NCBI GenBank assembly: GCA_032615215.1
Contig: CP128433.1
Span: 4,944,501-5,008,500, forward strand
Direction: 5' to 3'
Length of the DNA stretch: 64,000 bases
Source: Microbulbifer sp. MKSA007
GTDB lineage: Bacteria > Pseudomonadota > Gammaproteobacteria > Pseudomonadales > Cellvibrionaceae
The notes beneath the pieces are model-generated. The model saw only the letters and a program-made list of their open reading frames with translations. It was not told the DNA's origin and did no database searches. Both the position numbers and the translations under genes were made by a program. This document shows positions 8,841-17,700 of this stretch, in pieces. Position 1 is the stretch's first letter. The number at the start of each line of letters is the position of its first letter.

Positions 8841-10400
8841 ATGCAGAGCATTTGTTCTATAAAAAATCTTTACTTAAACGTCCCTGAGAAATCTCTATTT
8901 AAGGGGATCCATCTTGACTTCCATTCTGGATTTACTGGCTTAGTGGGAAATAATGGCAGTGGAAAATCGACTTTTTTAGAGGCTTTGATTGGGAAACTAA
9001 AGCCTGAACAGGGAAGTATTACTTGGTATACGGACTACCTTAAAGTGGATCAAGTGAGCAGCAATTCCAACAAGAGAATTGTAGATATATTCGACCCTAC
9101 GGGCCTCTATGACTGTTTTTCACGTATTGAATCTGGCAATCAGAGTGACGAAGATCTGATACGTGTCTCAGATTCATGGGAGCTACCTACAATTTGGCAA
9201 CAGCATTTATACAGCGCCGGAATAAATCTCACGTTAGACACTCCTATCGGCAATCTTAGCGGCGGTGAAAGAATCCGACTGGCTTTAATCAATGCCTTCT
9301 CTTATAAAAACTACTATCTGCTACTGGATGAGCCTAGTAATCACCTAGATTCAGACGGTAGAAAATGGTTACAGCAGAAAATTAGAAACCATTCTGCCGG
9401 AATCCTAATGGTCAGTCATGATCGAAGCTTACTCCAACAAGCTGACACGATAGTGGAACTAGATTCAGGAAAAATACGCACATATGGTGGCAACTATTCA
9501 CACTACAAGAAAGAAAAAGAGATACAGAGACAGTCTGTAGAAAAGAAAATTGAAAGTACCAAAAAGAATATAAAAAGCCTAAACAAACTTAAGCAAAGTT
9601 CTGCTGAAAAAACTACAACCAGAAAAAACCAGGGTAAGAAGTTAAAAGGTTCCCAATGTAAATCGCTACTAGATGCGAAAAAAGATCGTGCAGGGCAAAG
9701 TTTAGGCAAGCTGACTAGAAACCTGGATCGTCAGCACCATAAGTTAAAGCTAGATTTAGAAAGTTGCCAAAAGGACTATAAGAGTCATAAGCTCCCAAAT
9801 ATGCAACTTAGCAAAACAGGGCTAACGGGTGGTATTCGTCTGCATGTTGAGGATCTCAAACTGCCCTACGGTATTCAGAGTGATCCCATATCACTTACCA
9901 TGCACAGTGGCGATCGCTGGCATATTTGTGGCGCCAATGGTAGCGGAAAGACAACGCTACTAAAGATCATTGCTGGTCGAGTTAAACCTCGCAGCGGTTT
10001 GTGTAAAACTTTTGGCAGCTGTTTTTATCTGGATCAGAACCTAAGACAACTAAATGGAAATCTATCTGCCCTGGAGACTTTATCCCGCCTGCACCCTGAT
10101 AAAGATACCAACTTCTGGCGCACAGCCCTAGCCACAATGAATATTCGAGGTGATTCTGCACTTCGCTCTACCAATACTTTAAGTGGAGGGGAGCGACTAA
10201 AGGTTGCTTTACTTGCCGCTACTCGTGGCACTGAGGCACCAGACCTGCTACTACTGGACGAACCGGACAATCATTTGGATCTGGAGTCGCGTATAGCGCT
10301 AGAAACTGCGCTGGTAGAATACCCCGGAACATTTTTATTGATCTCCCATGACTCTACTTTTGTAGAAAATGTGGGAGTGAATAGAAGGATCTATCTATAG
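8841..10400 (+). CDS. ABC-F family ATPase
   Basis: A soluble protein of 519 residues with two ABC ATPase cassettes and no membrane segment. Walker A motifs are GNNGSGKST and GANGSGKTT. The signatures are LSGGERIRLAL and LSGGERLKVAL, and the Walker B motifs LLLDEPSNHLD and LLLDEPDNHLD. A Lys-rich linker about 90 residues long separates the cassettes. ABC-F proteins act on the ribosome as translation factors or antibiotic-protection factors. This one resembles neither YbiT, EttA nor Uup closely. ATG 8841 is chosen over 8802 because GGAGG lies 5 nt upstream. The photolyase follows after 32 nt, so they may be co-transcribed. Base composition is visibly AT-richer than in the acyl-CoA operon. Confidence 0.85.
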   Translation: MQSICSIKNLYLNVPEKSLFKGIHLDFHSGFTGLVGNNGSGKSTFLEALIGKLKPEQGSITWYTDYLKVDQVSSNSNKRIVDIFDPTGLYDCFSRIESGNQSDEDLIRVSDSWELPTIWQQHLYSAGINLTLDTPIGNLSGGERIRLALINAFSYKNYYLLLDEPSNHLDSDGRKWLQQKIRNHSAGILMVSHDRSLLQQADTIVELDSGKIRTYGGNYSHYKKEKEIQRQSVEKKIESTKKNIKSLNKLKQSSAEKTTTRKNQGKKLKGSQCKSLLDAKKDRAGQSLGKLTRNLDRQHHKLKLDLESCQKDYKSHKLPNMQLSKTGLTGGIRLHVEDLKLPYGIQSDPISLTMHSGDRWHICGANGSGKTTLLKIIAGRVKPRSGLCKTFGSCFYLDQNLRQLNGNLSALETLSRLHPDKDTNFWRTALATMNIRGDSALRSTNTLSGGERLKVALLAATRGTEAPDLLLLDEPDNHLDLESRIALETALVEYPGTFLLISHDSTFVENVGVNRRIYL

Positions 10401-10432
10401 GCATATTAAGACCTAAATAAAGGAAGTGAGAT

Positions 10433-11959
10433 GTGAAAACGCTGCGCTTGCTATTAGGAGATCAATTGAACCAAAAACACTCCTGGTTTAGAGGTAACCA
10501 GGAGGATAAGATTTACTTTATGGCTGAAATGCGCCAAGAGACCGATTACGTTGTTCACCATATCCAAAAAATCGTTGCCTTTTTTGAAGCTATGCAGATT
10601 TTCTCAGAGTGGCTTAAAAATAGGGGCTGTAATGTCATCTACTATCGAATAGACAATAAAAACAACAAACAAAACCTTACAAAAAATATCGAAGATATTA
10701 TTAGAAAACACAAAATTGAAAAATTTGAGTACCAACTTCCCGATGAGTACCGACTAGATCAGCAACTATTACAACTAGAGAAGAGACTATCAATAGAGTT
10801 TCAAGCCTACGACACTGAGCACTTTTTGACCACCCGAAAAGAGCTGGCAGACTTCTTCCAGGGGAAAAAATCTCTACTTATGGAAAGCTTCTACCATTAT
10901 ATGCGGAAGAAGCATGACATTCTGATGAACAATGGAAAACCTGAAGGGGGAAAGTGGAATTTCGACCAAAGCAATAGAAAAAAATGGAATGGAAAGCTGG
11001 GCAAACCCAAGCAGGGAAAAATAACAAGTAATGTCACTTCAACTTTATCCCGTATAAAAAAGTCTGGAGTTAAGAGTATTGGAGAGATTGATCCAGAGGA
11101 TTTTATATGGCCAACCAGCAGGGAGGAATCTATAAAACTACTTCGTCATTTTTGTAAACATCTACTTGCTCATTTTGGCGATTTTCAGGACGCAATGGAT
11201 CCAGATGAAGCCTTTCTTTATCACAGCCGAATTAGCTTCTCCCTAAATAGTAAACTCATATCTCCAAAAGAGGTTATCGATACAGCGATAAAATCTTGGG
11301 AAGATGGAAAAATTTCAATAGGACTTAACCAGATTGAAGGTTTTGTACGCCAAATATTGGGCTGGCGAGAATATATGCGCGGTGTCTACTGGATGTCTAT
11401 GCCCAGTTATGAGCATCAGAATAAGTTGAAGAATAAAAATAATTTGCCAGATTTTTTCTGGGATGCCAAAACGTCCATGAACTGCCTTCACAACACTATC
11501 AGGAATAGCTTGGAAAATGCCTATGCTCACCATATCCAAAGGCTTATGATTACCGGTAATTTTGCGCTACTAACACAAACTGACCCTGACCAGGTGGAAA
11601 GTTGGTATCTCGGTATTTACATAGATGCTATTCAGTGGGTTGAAATGCCTAACACCCGGGGAATGAGCCAGTTCGCCGATGGTGGATTGGTTGCAACAAA
11701 GCCCTATATTAGTAGTGGCTCCTATATCAACAAAATGAGCAACTATTGCAGCGACTGTATTTATGACGTCAAACAACGAACTGGAGAGAAGGCCTGCCCA
11801 TTTAACAGCCTCTACTGGAATTTCTTAATTGAAAAAAGAAAAATGCTAGAGGGCAATCATAGAATGACAATGATGTTCAGCCTTTTGGATAAGCTTGATA
11901 AGAGTGAAGTGACAGCAATAAAAAAAAGGGCAAAGCAATTTATGACAAAAAAATCGTAA
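10433..11959 (+). CDS. Iron-sulfur bacterial cryptochrome/photolyase (FeS-BCP class)
   Basis: This 508-residue protein belongs to the photolyase-related family typified by the (6-4) photolyase PhrB. It opens with LRLLLGDQLNQKHSWF. Four cysteines, Cys351, Cys439, Cys442 and Cys455 (in SMNCLHN, NYCSDCIYD and EKACPFNSLYWNF), are each one residue from the reported [4Fe-4S] ligands of PhrB (350, 438, 441, 454). The FAD-domain segments QIEGFVRQILGWREYMRG and NTRGMSQFADGG are present. It should repair UV (6-4) photoproducts using blue light, though a purely sensory role is known for some cryptochromes. The start is GTG 10433 with AGGAAG 7 nt upstream. It lies between the ABC-F and hydrolase genes in the same orientation. 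Confidence 0.9.
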   Translation: MKTLRLLLGDQLNQKHSWFRGNQEDKIYFMAEMRQETDYVVHHIQKIVAFFEAMQIFSEWLKNRGCNVIYYRIDNKNNKQNLTKNIEDIIRKHKIEKFEYQLPDEYRLDQQLLQLEKRLSIEFQAYDTEHFLTTRKELADFFQGKKSLLMESFYHYMRKKHDILMNNGKPEGGKWNFDQSNRKKWNGKLGKPKQGKITSNVTSTLSRIKKSGVKSIGEIDPEDFIWPTSREESIKLLRHFCKHLLAHFGDFQDAMDPDEAFLYHSRISFSLNSKLISPKEVIDTAIKSWEDGKISIGLNQIEGFVRQILGWREYMRGVYWMSMPSYEHQNKLKNKNNLPDFFWDAKTSMNCLHNTIRNSLENAYAHHIQRLMITGNFALLTQTDPDQVESWYLGIYIDAIQWVEMPNTRGMSQFADGGLVATKPYISSGSYINKMSNYCSDCIYDVKQRTGEKACPFNSLYWNFLIEKRKMLEGNHRMTMMFSLLDKLDKSEVTAIKKRAKQFMTKKS

Positions 11960-12046
11960 TCTCTATATAAATCATAAAATCATTTATCGAAGACTTCCTT
12001 AATCATTACTAAACTGAGCCAATACTCGCCTCAATAGACTCTGGTC

Positions 12047-12634
12047 ATGAAGACTGCAATCATTACCCTCGATTTTATCAACGATATTTGTCATCCAAAG
12101 GGACAAATATCAGCAGCGGCCCCAAGAGTCCATAAGAATAGAGTTATTGAGAACACCAATAAACTCCTTGCGTGGGGAAGAGCACGACGTCATCTTATTT
12201 GCCATATCAGGGTCGCTTTTTCCACCGACTACAGGGAATCTTCCTCTAACTCTCCCCTCTTCAGCTATATCAAAGATATAGGCGCCCTCCGTCAGAAAAG
12301 CTGGGGCACTGCTTTTGTTGATGATCTCAATATCACTGATAGCGATATATCTATTTATAAGAGGCGTGTCAGTGGCTTCTATGGGACCGAACTCCCAGTG
12401 CTTATTGCTAGCCACAATATAGAAAGGATTATTTTCTGTGGGGTATCAACACAAAATACAGTCGAACTGACAGCCAGGGAAGCTCACGATAGAGACTTTT
12501 CAGTACTCATTGCCTCAGATGCCTGTGAGTCTGACACGGAAAACAATAAACAGAATAGCCTGAACTTCCTCACGAAGATAGCCAGTGTAAAAGCAGTCGA
12601 TGAGATTATTGCTAGTGAGGGTGCTAGTAAATAA
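12047..12634 (+). CDS. Isochorismatase-fold hydrolase lacking the nucleophile cysteine
   Basis: A 195-residue member of the isochorismatase/cysteine hydrolase superfamily. Asp9 (TAIITLDFINDI) and Lys105 (YKRRVSGFYGTEL) match two of the catalytic triad. The usual nucleophile position in G-x-x-T-x-x-C is Thr138 here (GVSTQNTVELTAREA), as in isochorismatase-type and YecD-like members. Nicotinamidase-type chemistry is therefore unlikely; hydrolysis of another small metabolite or a non-catalytic role is possible. Its TAA overlaps the ATG of the transporter gene by one base, so the two are translationally coupled. Confidence 0.82.
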   Translation: MKTAIITLDFINDICHPKGQISAAAPRVHKNRVIENTNKLLAWGRARRHLICHIRVAFSTDYRESSSNSPLFSYIKDIGALRQKSWGTAFVDDLNITDSDISIYKRRVSGFYGTELPVLIASHNIERIIFCGVSTQNTVELTAREAHDRDFSVLIASDACESDTENNKQNSLNFLTKIASVKAVDEIIASEGASK

Positions 12635-13554
12635 TGAATACCCGTATTTCCAATAGAGAATTTGCCCTCAGTGTCATTACCGCAATTCTGGCGGCCAGCT
12701 GTATGTCGCTAACCGGGCTATTTGGTAAAGAACTAACTACCTTTAGCTCCTTATCGTTGGTGGTCTTTATTCGTTTCTTTGCCCCATTTTTAATCCTAAC
12801 CTGGATTTGCCTCGTTGTTTTCGATGAAAACCCTGTGACTCATCGAATAGATAGGATTGATGGTGCAAGGGCGTTATTCACTTGTCTCGCTCAGTATTGC
12901 TTGTTTTATTATTTGTCCAAAGGCTCTCTACTTGTCGCCGCCCTTCTATTTTCAACGTCAGGTTTATTTCTCCCTTTTATTACCCGGTTTGCCAAAAAGG
13001 ATCCGATAAAAAAGAAGACACTAGCGGCCTGTTTAATCAGCTTTATCGGCGTTGCTTTTATATTGAAGCCAACTGCTGGCTTTGACAGCTATATGATAGT
13101 GGGCCTGCTATCGGGCTTCTTTGGAGCTTGTTCACAGTTTGTAATGCACCACTCTTCAAAGAAGCAAAATACGATATCTTCAACCACCAAGATGTTCGGC
13201 CTATCCAGCCTCTATATGCTTGCTATTTTATTGATTGAAGGAAATCTTGGGGAGCTTACAAAAGTCGCGGTATCTCTATCGGACTCGGTAAGTTTTGTGA
13301 TTGTGATTATTGCTTTTAGCCTGTCGACAATCAGCAATCAATCCTTACGCACTAAAGCCTATCGTCGGGTAAACAGACCTGCCAGCTTATCTCCCTATTT
13401 ATATACAAGCCTGATTTTCTCCGGCATATTGGATTGGTTGGTCTATAACACACTCCCAACCTGGAATACTTATGCCGGCAGCTTACTGATAGTAATAGGA
13501 GGTATTATTCAGGCAATCAGAACTCAACCCCAGATTAAGGCATCGCATTCTTAG
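12634..13554 (+). CDS. DMT/EamA-family transporter
   Basis: A 306-residue integral membrane protein with about ten hydrophobic segments in two repeats. It shows the EamA features GLFGKELTTFSSLSLVVFIRF near the N-terminus and a second repeat starting near residue 150. Such proteins usually export small metabolites. The start overlaps the preceding hydrolase stop (TAATG), so substrate and hydrolase function may be linked. No specific substrate can be inferred. A weak run of small hairpins follows at 13567-13616. Confidence 0.85.
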   Translation: MNTRISNREFALSVITAILAASCMSLTGLFGKELTTFSSLSLVVFIRFFAPFLILTWICLVVFDENPVTHRIDRIDGARALFTCLAQYCLFYYLSKGSLLVAALLFSTSGLFLPFITRFAKKDPIKKKTLAACLISFIGVAFILKPTAGFDSYMIVGLLSGFFGACSQFVMHHSSKKQNTISSTTKMFGLSSLYMLAILLIEGNLGELTKVAVSLSDSVSFVIVIIAFSLSTISNQSLRTKAYRRVNRPASLSPYLYTSLIFSGILDWLVYNTLPTWNTYAGSLLIVIGGIIQAIRTQPQIKASHS

Positions 13555-13629
13555 CAAGGATAAGGGAGGGCTAGGAATAGCCGGAGAAACCCAGCCCTAC
13601 AGATTCAACTATCTGCAGGGCCCAGACGA

Positions 13630-14046
13630 TTACTTGAACATCAGTTCAGGATTAACCATCGTTTTCATTTCCAGAACGTTGCCATTTGGATCTTCGATAA
13701 AAAAGGTTTCCTGTTCGTATTCATTGCCGACAAAGCGACGGTAAGGCTTGTCCAGGTATTCCAGCCCGGCAGCTTCGATACGGCCTTTTAGTGCCTGAAA
13801 CTCATCTTCCGGCAGGTGAATGCCAAAATGAGGAACAGCCACTTCTCCCATATCCACCTTGTGGCGAACATTGGGGAGCTTCTCCTCACTCTGGTGCAGG
13901 GTGAGTTCGTTACCCCAAAAGTCGATATCTACCCAGCGACCTTCTTCACTGTTGCCGGTCTTGCAGCCTAAGACATCGCAATAGAATTTCTTGGCGGTTT
14001 CCAGGTCCCCTGCCGGAATCGCAAGGTGCAAACAATTCGATTTCAT
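13630..14046 (-). CDS. VOC-family protein (glyoxalase/dioxygenase fold)
   Basis: A 138-residue single VOC module. The N-terminal His7 (NCLHLAIPAGDLETAKKFYCDVLG) and C-terminal Glu in EDPNGNVLEMK are the expected metal-site positions. A central HFGIHL supplies the other histidine, so a divalent metal site is plausible. The family includes glyoxalases, dioxygenases and resistance proteins, and this sequence does not point to one. It is a single gene convergent with the DMT transporter. Confidence 0.85.
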   Translation of the reverse strand: MKSNCLHLAIPAGDLETAKKFYCDVLGCKTGNSEEGRWVDIDFWGNELTLHQSEEKLPNVRHKVDMGEVAVPHFGIHLPEDEFQALKGRIEAAGLEYLDKPYRRFVGNEYEQETFFIEDPNGNVLEMKTMVNPELMFK

Positions 14047-14547
14047 ATAGCCTCCAGCCTTTGCTAGCTCCTCATAGAGATCAAAAATTGATTGACTGAC
14101 ATCTGCTAGTCATTAGCCCTTCAACCCTCCCCCTAACAGCATTAACATTTACTTTGCCGTCGGAGCCACCCAAAGGATACAAATAAGATCAAGTGATCCC
14201 GTTAATTATTTAAATAAAAGTGGCCGCTTTACGCGCTGGCAACTTATACCGGGAATATTCCTAATATTAGGGCCCATAGCTTTAGCTAAAGAGCCCGAAC
14301 TCAGGGAGTATACAGATGCATATCATCGCACCCCACCCCGAAATGGAATATCCTCCTAGCCTAGGAGTACACTTTAACATATATATTTCAATCTCTAATA
14401 TCGAACCCGCGGAGAAACTGCTTAGTTATTGAACGTACTCCTCGACACTTCAGCGCCAAATCCTTATAGTGCGGCCCCCACATCACGCCTCCTATTTTGG
14501 CGAAACTGGCTTACCAGAGCCCATTTGTAATCCTCAGGAATACGCTC
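14047..14547. other. Intergenic region upstream of ybiT
   Basis: About 500 bases separate the VOC gene from ybiT. They hold a near-perfect palindrome, CTCCTAG-C-CTAGGAG (14353-14367), flanked by AT-rich sequence, and the ybiT ribosome-binding site AGGAA at 14536-14540. No convincing small gene or RNA is seen. Confidence 0.4.
14353..14367. promoter_or_regulatory. Palindrome CTCCTAG-C-CTAGGAG
   Basis: Two 7-bp arms flank a single central base in the long leader of ybiT, about 180 bp before its start. It is a candidate operator for a dimeric regulator. No known binding motif is recognised. Confidence 0.35.
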
Positions 14548-16155
14548 TTGATCTCCACCGCGAATATCACCATGCAGTTTGGTGCCCAACCACTGTTTGA
14601 AAACATTTCTGTAAAGTTCGGCAATGGCAACCGATATGGCCTTATCGGGGCCAATGGATGTGGAAAGTCAACCTTTATGAAGATCCTGAGTGGTGCCTTG
14701 GCGCCCTCGGCCGGCAACGTATCCATTGAGCCTGGATGCACCTTGGGTACTTTGAGCCAAGACCAGTTTGCATTTGAAGAGTACACCGTCGTCGATGCGG
14801 TCATCATGGGAGATGTCCGCCTGTGGGAAATTAAACAGGAACGTGACCGGATATACTCGCTACCGGAAATGAGCGAAGAAGACGGCATGCGCGTAGCCGA
14901 GCTTGAAGTCCAATTTGCTGAGCTGGATGGATATAGTGCAGAGAGCCGTGCGGGAGAAATCCTGCTTGAAGCTGGCATCGACGAAGCCCTGCATTTTGGC
15001 CTGATGAAACAGGTAGCTCCCGGCTGGAAATTGCGTGTATTACTCGCCCAAGCGCTATTTGCCGACCCGGATATTTTATTGTTGGATGAGCCGACCAATA
15101 ACCTGGACATCCACACCATCAAGTGGTTGGCAGATGTACTGAATCAACGCAAAAGCACCATGGTCATCATTTCCCACGATCGCCACTTCCTGAACTCTGT
15201 CTGCACCCATATGGCCGACATAGATTATGGTGAATTGCGGGTTTTCCCCGGCAATTATGAGGACTTTGTTGCGGCCTCCACGCTAATACAAGAACAACTT
15301 CACGCAGAGAATGCCAAGAAAAGTGCCGAACTGGACGAGCTACAGAGCTTTGTGAACCGCTTCTCTGCCAATGCATCCAAAGCCAAGCAGGCCAGCTCCC
15401 GCGCGAAGAAGATGGAAAAAATCAAGCTGGACGAAATCAAACCCTCCAGTCGGGTCAGCCCTTATATTACGTTTAACCAGTGTAAAAAATTGCACCGCCA
15501 GGCGCTGACTCTTGAGGGGCTTACCCATGGTTTTGACAGTGAAACGCTATTTCAAGGTGGCGAAATGCTGCTGGAAGCCGGTGCGCGCCTGGCAATTATC
15601 GGTGAGAACGGCGTTGGTAAAACAACCTTCCTGCGCTGTCTTGTCAATGAGATCCAAGCAAACAGCGGAGTCGTCAAGTGGTCAGAAAATGCCGCTATCG
15701 GCTACTGCCCGCAAGACAGCAGTACAGATTTTGATGGTGACTTGACAATATTTGAGTGGATGTCCCAGTGGCGCACTCCCAAGCACGATGATCTGGCCGT
15801 GCGAGGTATTCTGGGCCGACTATTATTTACCGCAGATGATGCCAATAAAAAGGCAAAGGTCTGCTCTGGCGGCGAGAAAAATCGCCTGCTGTTTGGCAAG
15901 CTAATGATGATGGACACCAATGTGCTCATCATGGATGAGCCAACCAACCACTTGGACATGGAAGCCATCGAAGCCCTGAACAAGGCACTGGAGAAATATG
16001 AGGGCACACTTATTTTTGTGAGTCACGATCGTCAGTTTGTCTCATCCCTGGCAACCCGAGTTATTGAAATCAAAGATCAAGCACTGATCGATTTTCAAGG
16101 CACTTACGAGGAATACCTGGCGCACCAGTCAGGTACAGAACAGCAAGTAGCCTGA
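14548..16155 (+). CDS. ybiT: ABC-F ATPase YbiT
   Basis: A twin-cassette ABC-F protein of 535 residues that follows E. coli YbiT closely as I recall it. Shared segments include QPLFENISVKFGNGNRYGLI, DQFAFEEYTVVDAVIMG, LPEMSEEDGMRVAELE, ALFADPDILLLDEPTNNLDI and NVLIMDEPTNHLDMEAIE. ABC-F proteins bind the ribosomal E site and gate translation according to nucleotide state. I place the start at TTG 14548 (peptide M-I-S-T-A-N-I-T-M-Q-F-G), 7 nt after AGGAA. The longer TTG frame from 14497 adds residues absent from YbiT. It is monocistronic, with a long leader and hairpins downstream. Confidence 0.92.
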   Translation: MISTANITMQFGAQPLFENISVKFGNGNRYGLIGANGCGKSTFMKILSGALAPSAGNVSIEPGCTLGTLSQDQFAFEEYTVVDAVIMGDVRLWEIKQERDRIYSLPEMSEEDGMRVAELEVQFAELDGYSAESRAGEILLEAGIDEALHFGLMKQVAPGWKLRVLLAQALFADPDILLLDEPTNNLDIHTIKWLADVLNQRKSTMVIISHDRHFLNSVCTHMADIDYGELRVFPGNYEDFVAASTLIQEQLHAENAKKSAELDELQSFVNRFSANASKAKQASSRAKKMEKIKLDEIKPSSRVSPYITFNQCKKLHRQALTLEGLTHGFDSETLFQGGEMLLEAGARLAIIGENGVGKTTFLRCLVNEIQANSGVVKWSENAAIGYCPQDSSTDFDGDLTIFEWMSQWRTPKHDDLAVRGILGRLLFTADDANKKAKVCSGGEKNRLLFGKLMMMDTNVLIMDEPTNHLDMEAIEALNKALEKYEGTLIFVSHDRQFVSSLATRVIEIKDQALIDFQGTYEEYLAHQSGTEQQVA

Positions 16156-16913
16156 TTCCAAACTCGAATCGGAAAAGGCATATTGGGGCGATAACAATAC
16201 TCGCCCCAGGACTCAAAAGCTGCAAATTGTAACCAATCACCACCAGATAATACGGGGCTCGGTAGGCATCACCTGAGCCCCCTAAAGTCGCCCCCCGCTA
16301 CTGCAATCCATCCAGATTCCTTCCTCGGCCAATTTCCTACGAATTAGTAAAAAAACCAAACAGCCAAATAATTTTTATACAGGTTAAAAGTCGATTTACT
16401 TTTCCCAACTATAACCATCGACCTCAGGCCGATGCCTGCCTATATAAGGAAGGCGCTCAGAAGATACATTTCAACCATCCTTGTTCTACTACCAAGCGGA
16501 TGACTTCCAGTGTCATCAAAGTTAAACAACATCTATCGCGACCCCTAAAAGCACCAAAAGTATTCATGTTGCCTGTGCAAGCACCACTGGGGAGCAGATG
16601 CCGACTTTCTGGACTATTTACCTAATTTGCCCCTGCAATGTAGCGATTCCCTACTATCAAACCAATTAAACAATACTTTTTTGCTACACCGACCCATCGC
16701 TAACCAATAAATGAGTATCTCGTTTTCCCCAAGCGTGATTTTTTGGTGCAGAGTTACTTAAAAAGCTAGGAAAAAAGCGTAAATGCCGAGAAAAAACACT
16801 GGAAAACAGGGGTTAAGTTCTGGTACATTCCGCGACTATTTTTTAACCAACTGCCGATTTTCTCATCGGCCGCCAGTGCGAAATTCGCCTGTCGCTGTAA
16901 CAGAGGTAATAGA
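16156..16913. other. Long intergenic region before the purine operon
   Basis: This 758-bp gap contains two hairpins just after ybiT: GGGGCGA/TCGCCCC near 16183-16206, and GGGGCTC (16254-16260) with GAGCCCC (16275-16281). Neither is followed by a T run; they may end ybiT transcription. The rest is AT-rich. A candidate extended -10, TGGTACATT, lies at 16821-16829 before the porin gene, without a good -35. I looked for a purine riboswitch core and a PurR box and found neither. No gene is visible. Confidence 0.4.
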
Positions 16914-17699
16914 ATGAAACCAACCAAGCCCCTGCTACTGCTGGCCTCTAGCCTGTTGTCCGTAGCTGCCCAAGCTGAGATGACCTGGAGTGACAACAGC
17001 CTGAGCCTTCTTTACGGCCACGATTACAAAGTCGACTACAGCAAGAACACGGATGACTCTGAGAGATCCGTAGTAACTTTTGAGCACGCCAGTGGCCACA
17101 GCTGGGGTGACCTCTTTATTTTTGCCGACTACCTGGACTCGGAAGATGGCTCCAAAGAACTGTATAGTGAGATTTCTCCCCGCCTGAGCTTAGGCAAGCT
17201 CAGCGGCAGTGAACTGGCTTTCGGACCGGTTACCGATGTACTGATCGCCACAGCAGTTGAGCTGGGCAATATGGATGATCCGGACCACTTGGCAGCAACC
17301 GGCCCCCACTTTACCAATTACCTGACGGGTGTGGGCTTTGATCTCGCGGTACCCGGTTTCTCCTTTGTACAAGCGAATGTTTACCACCGCGATAACGATG
17401 ACAAGGCCAGCAACGAGCAGCTGACCCTGGTTTGGGCCATGCCTTTTACCCTGGGTGATGCCAGCTTTGTCTACGACGGATTTATCGATTGGACCAGTGC
17501 TTCTGAAGATTCACATCCGAGCACTAACTTTACCTCCCAGCTGAAATGGGATGCCGGCGCCGCCTGGGGTGAACCCAAGACCCTGTACGCGGGTATTGAG
17601 TACGTACACTGGAACGACAAGTTCGGAATCAAAGATGGCACTTATGGTGTCGATTCCAACGAGCGCAACGTTAACCTGCTAGTAAAGTACCACTTCTGA
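16914..17699 (+). CDS. Tsx-like nucleoside-channel outer membrane porin
   Basis: This 261-residue protein has a Sec signal peptide (LLLLASSLLSVAAQA, cleavage near residue 21) and an antiparallel beta-barrel pattern ending in the aromatic residue of LLVKYHF, typical of outer membrane proteins. The mature start WSDNSLSLLYGHDYK and the repeated aromatic/glycine strands match the nucleoside-specific channel (Tsx/OmpK) family. It is followed within 1 nt by a purine permease and then a phosphoribosyltransferase, so it most likely admits purine nucleosides or bases through the outer membrane. The role rests on family and context. Confidence 0.85.
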   Translation: MKPTKPLLLLASSLLSVAAQAEMTWSDNSLSLLYGHDYKVDYSKNTDDSERSVVTFEHASGHSWGDLFIFADYLDSEDGSKELYSEISPRLSLGKLSGSELAFGPVTDVLIATAVELGNMDDPDHLAATGPHFTNYLTGVGFDLAVPGFSFVQANVYHRDNDDKASNEQLTLVWAMPFTLGDASFVYDGFIDWTSASEDSHPSTNFTSQLKWDAGAAWGEPKTLYAGIEYVHWNDKFGIKDGTYGVDSNERNVNLLVKYHF

Positions 17700-17700
17700 T

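Noticed and set aside
16156..16913. Possible purine riboswitch upstream of the porin-permease-PRTase operon
   Set aside because: I looked for the conserved junction and loop sequences of the purine riboswitch and for a PurR box in the leader and saw neither.
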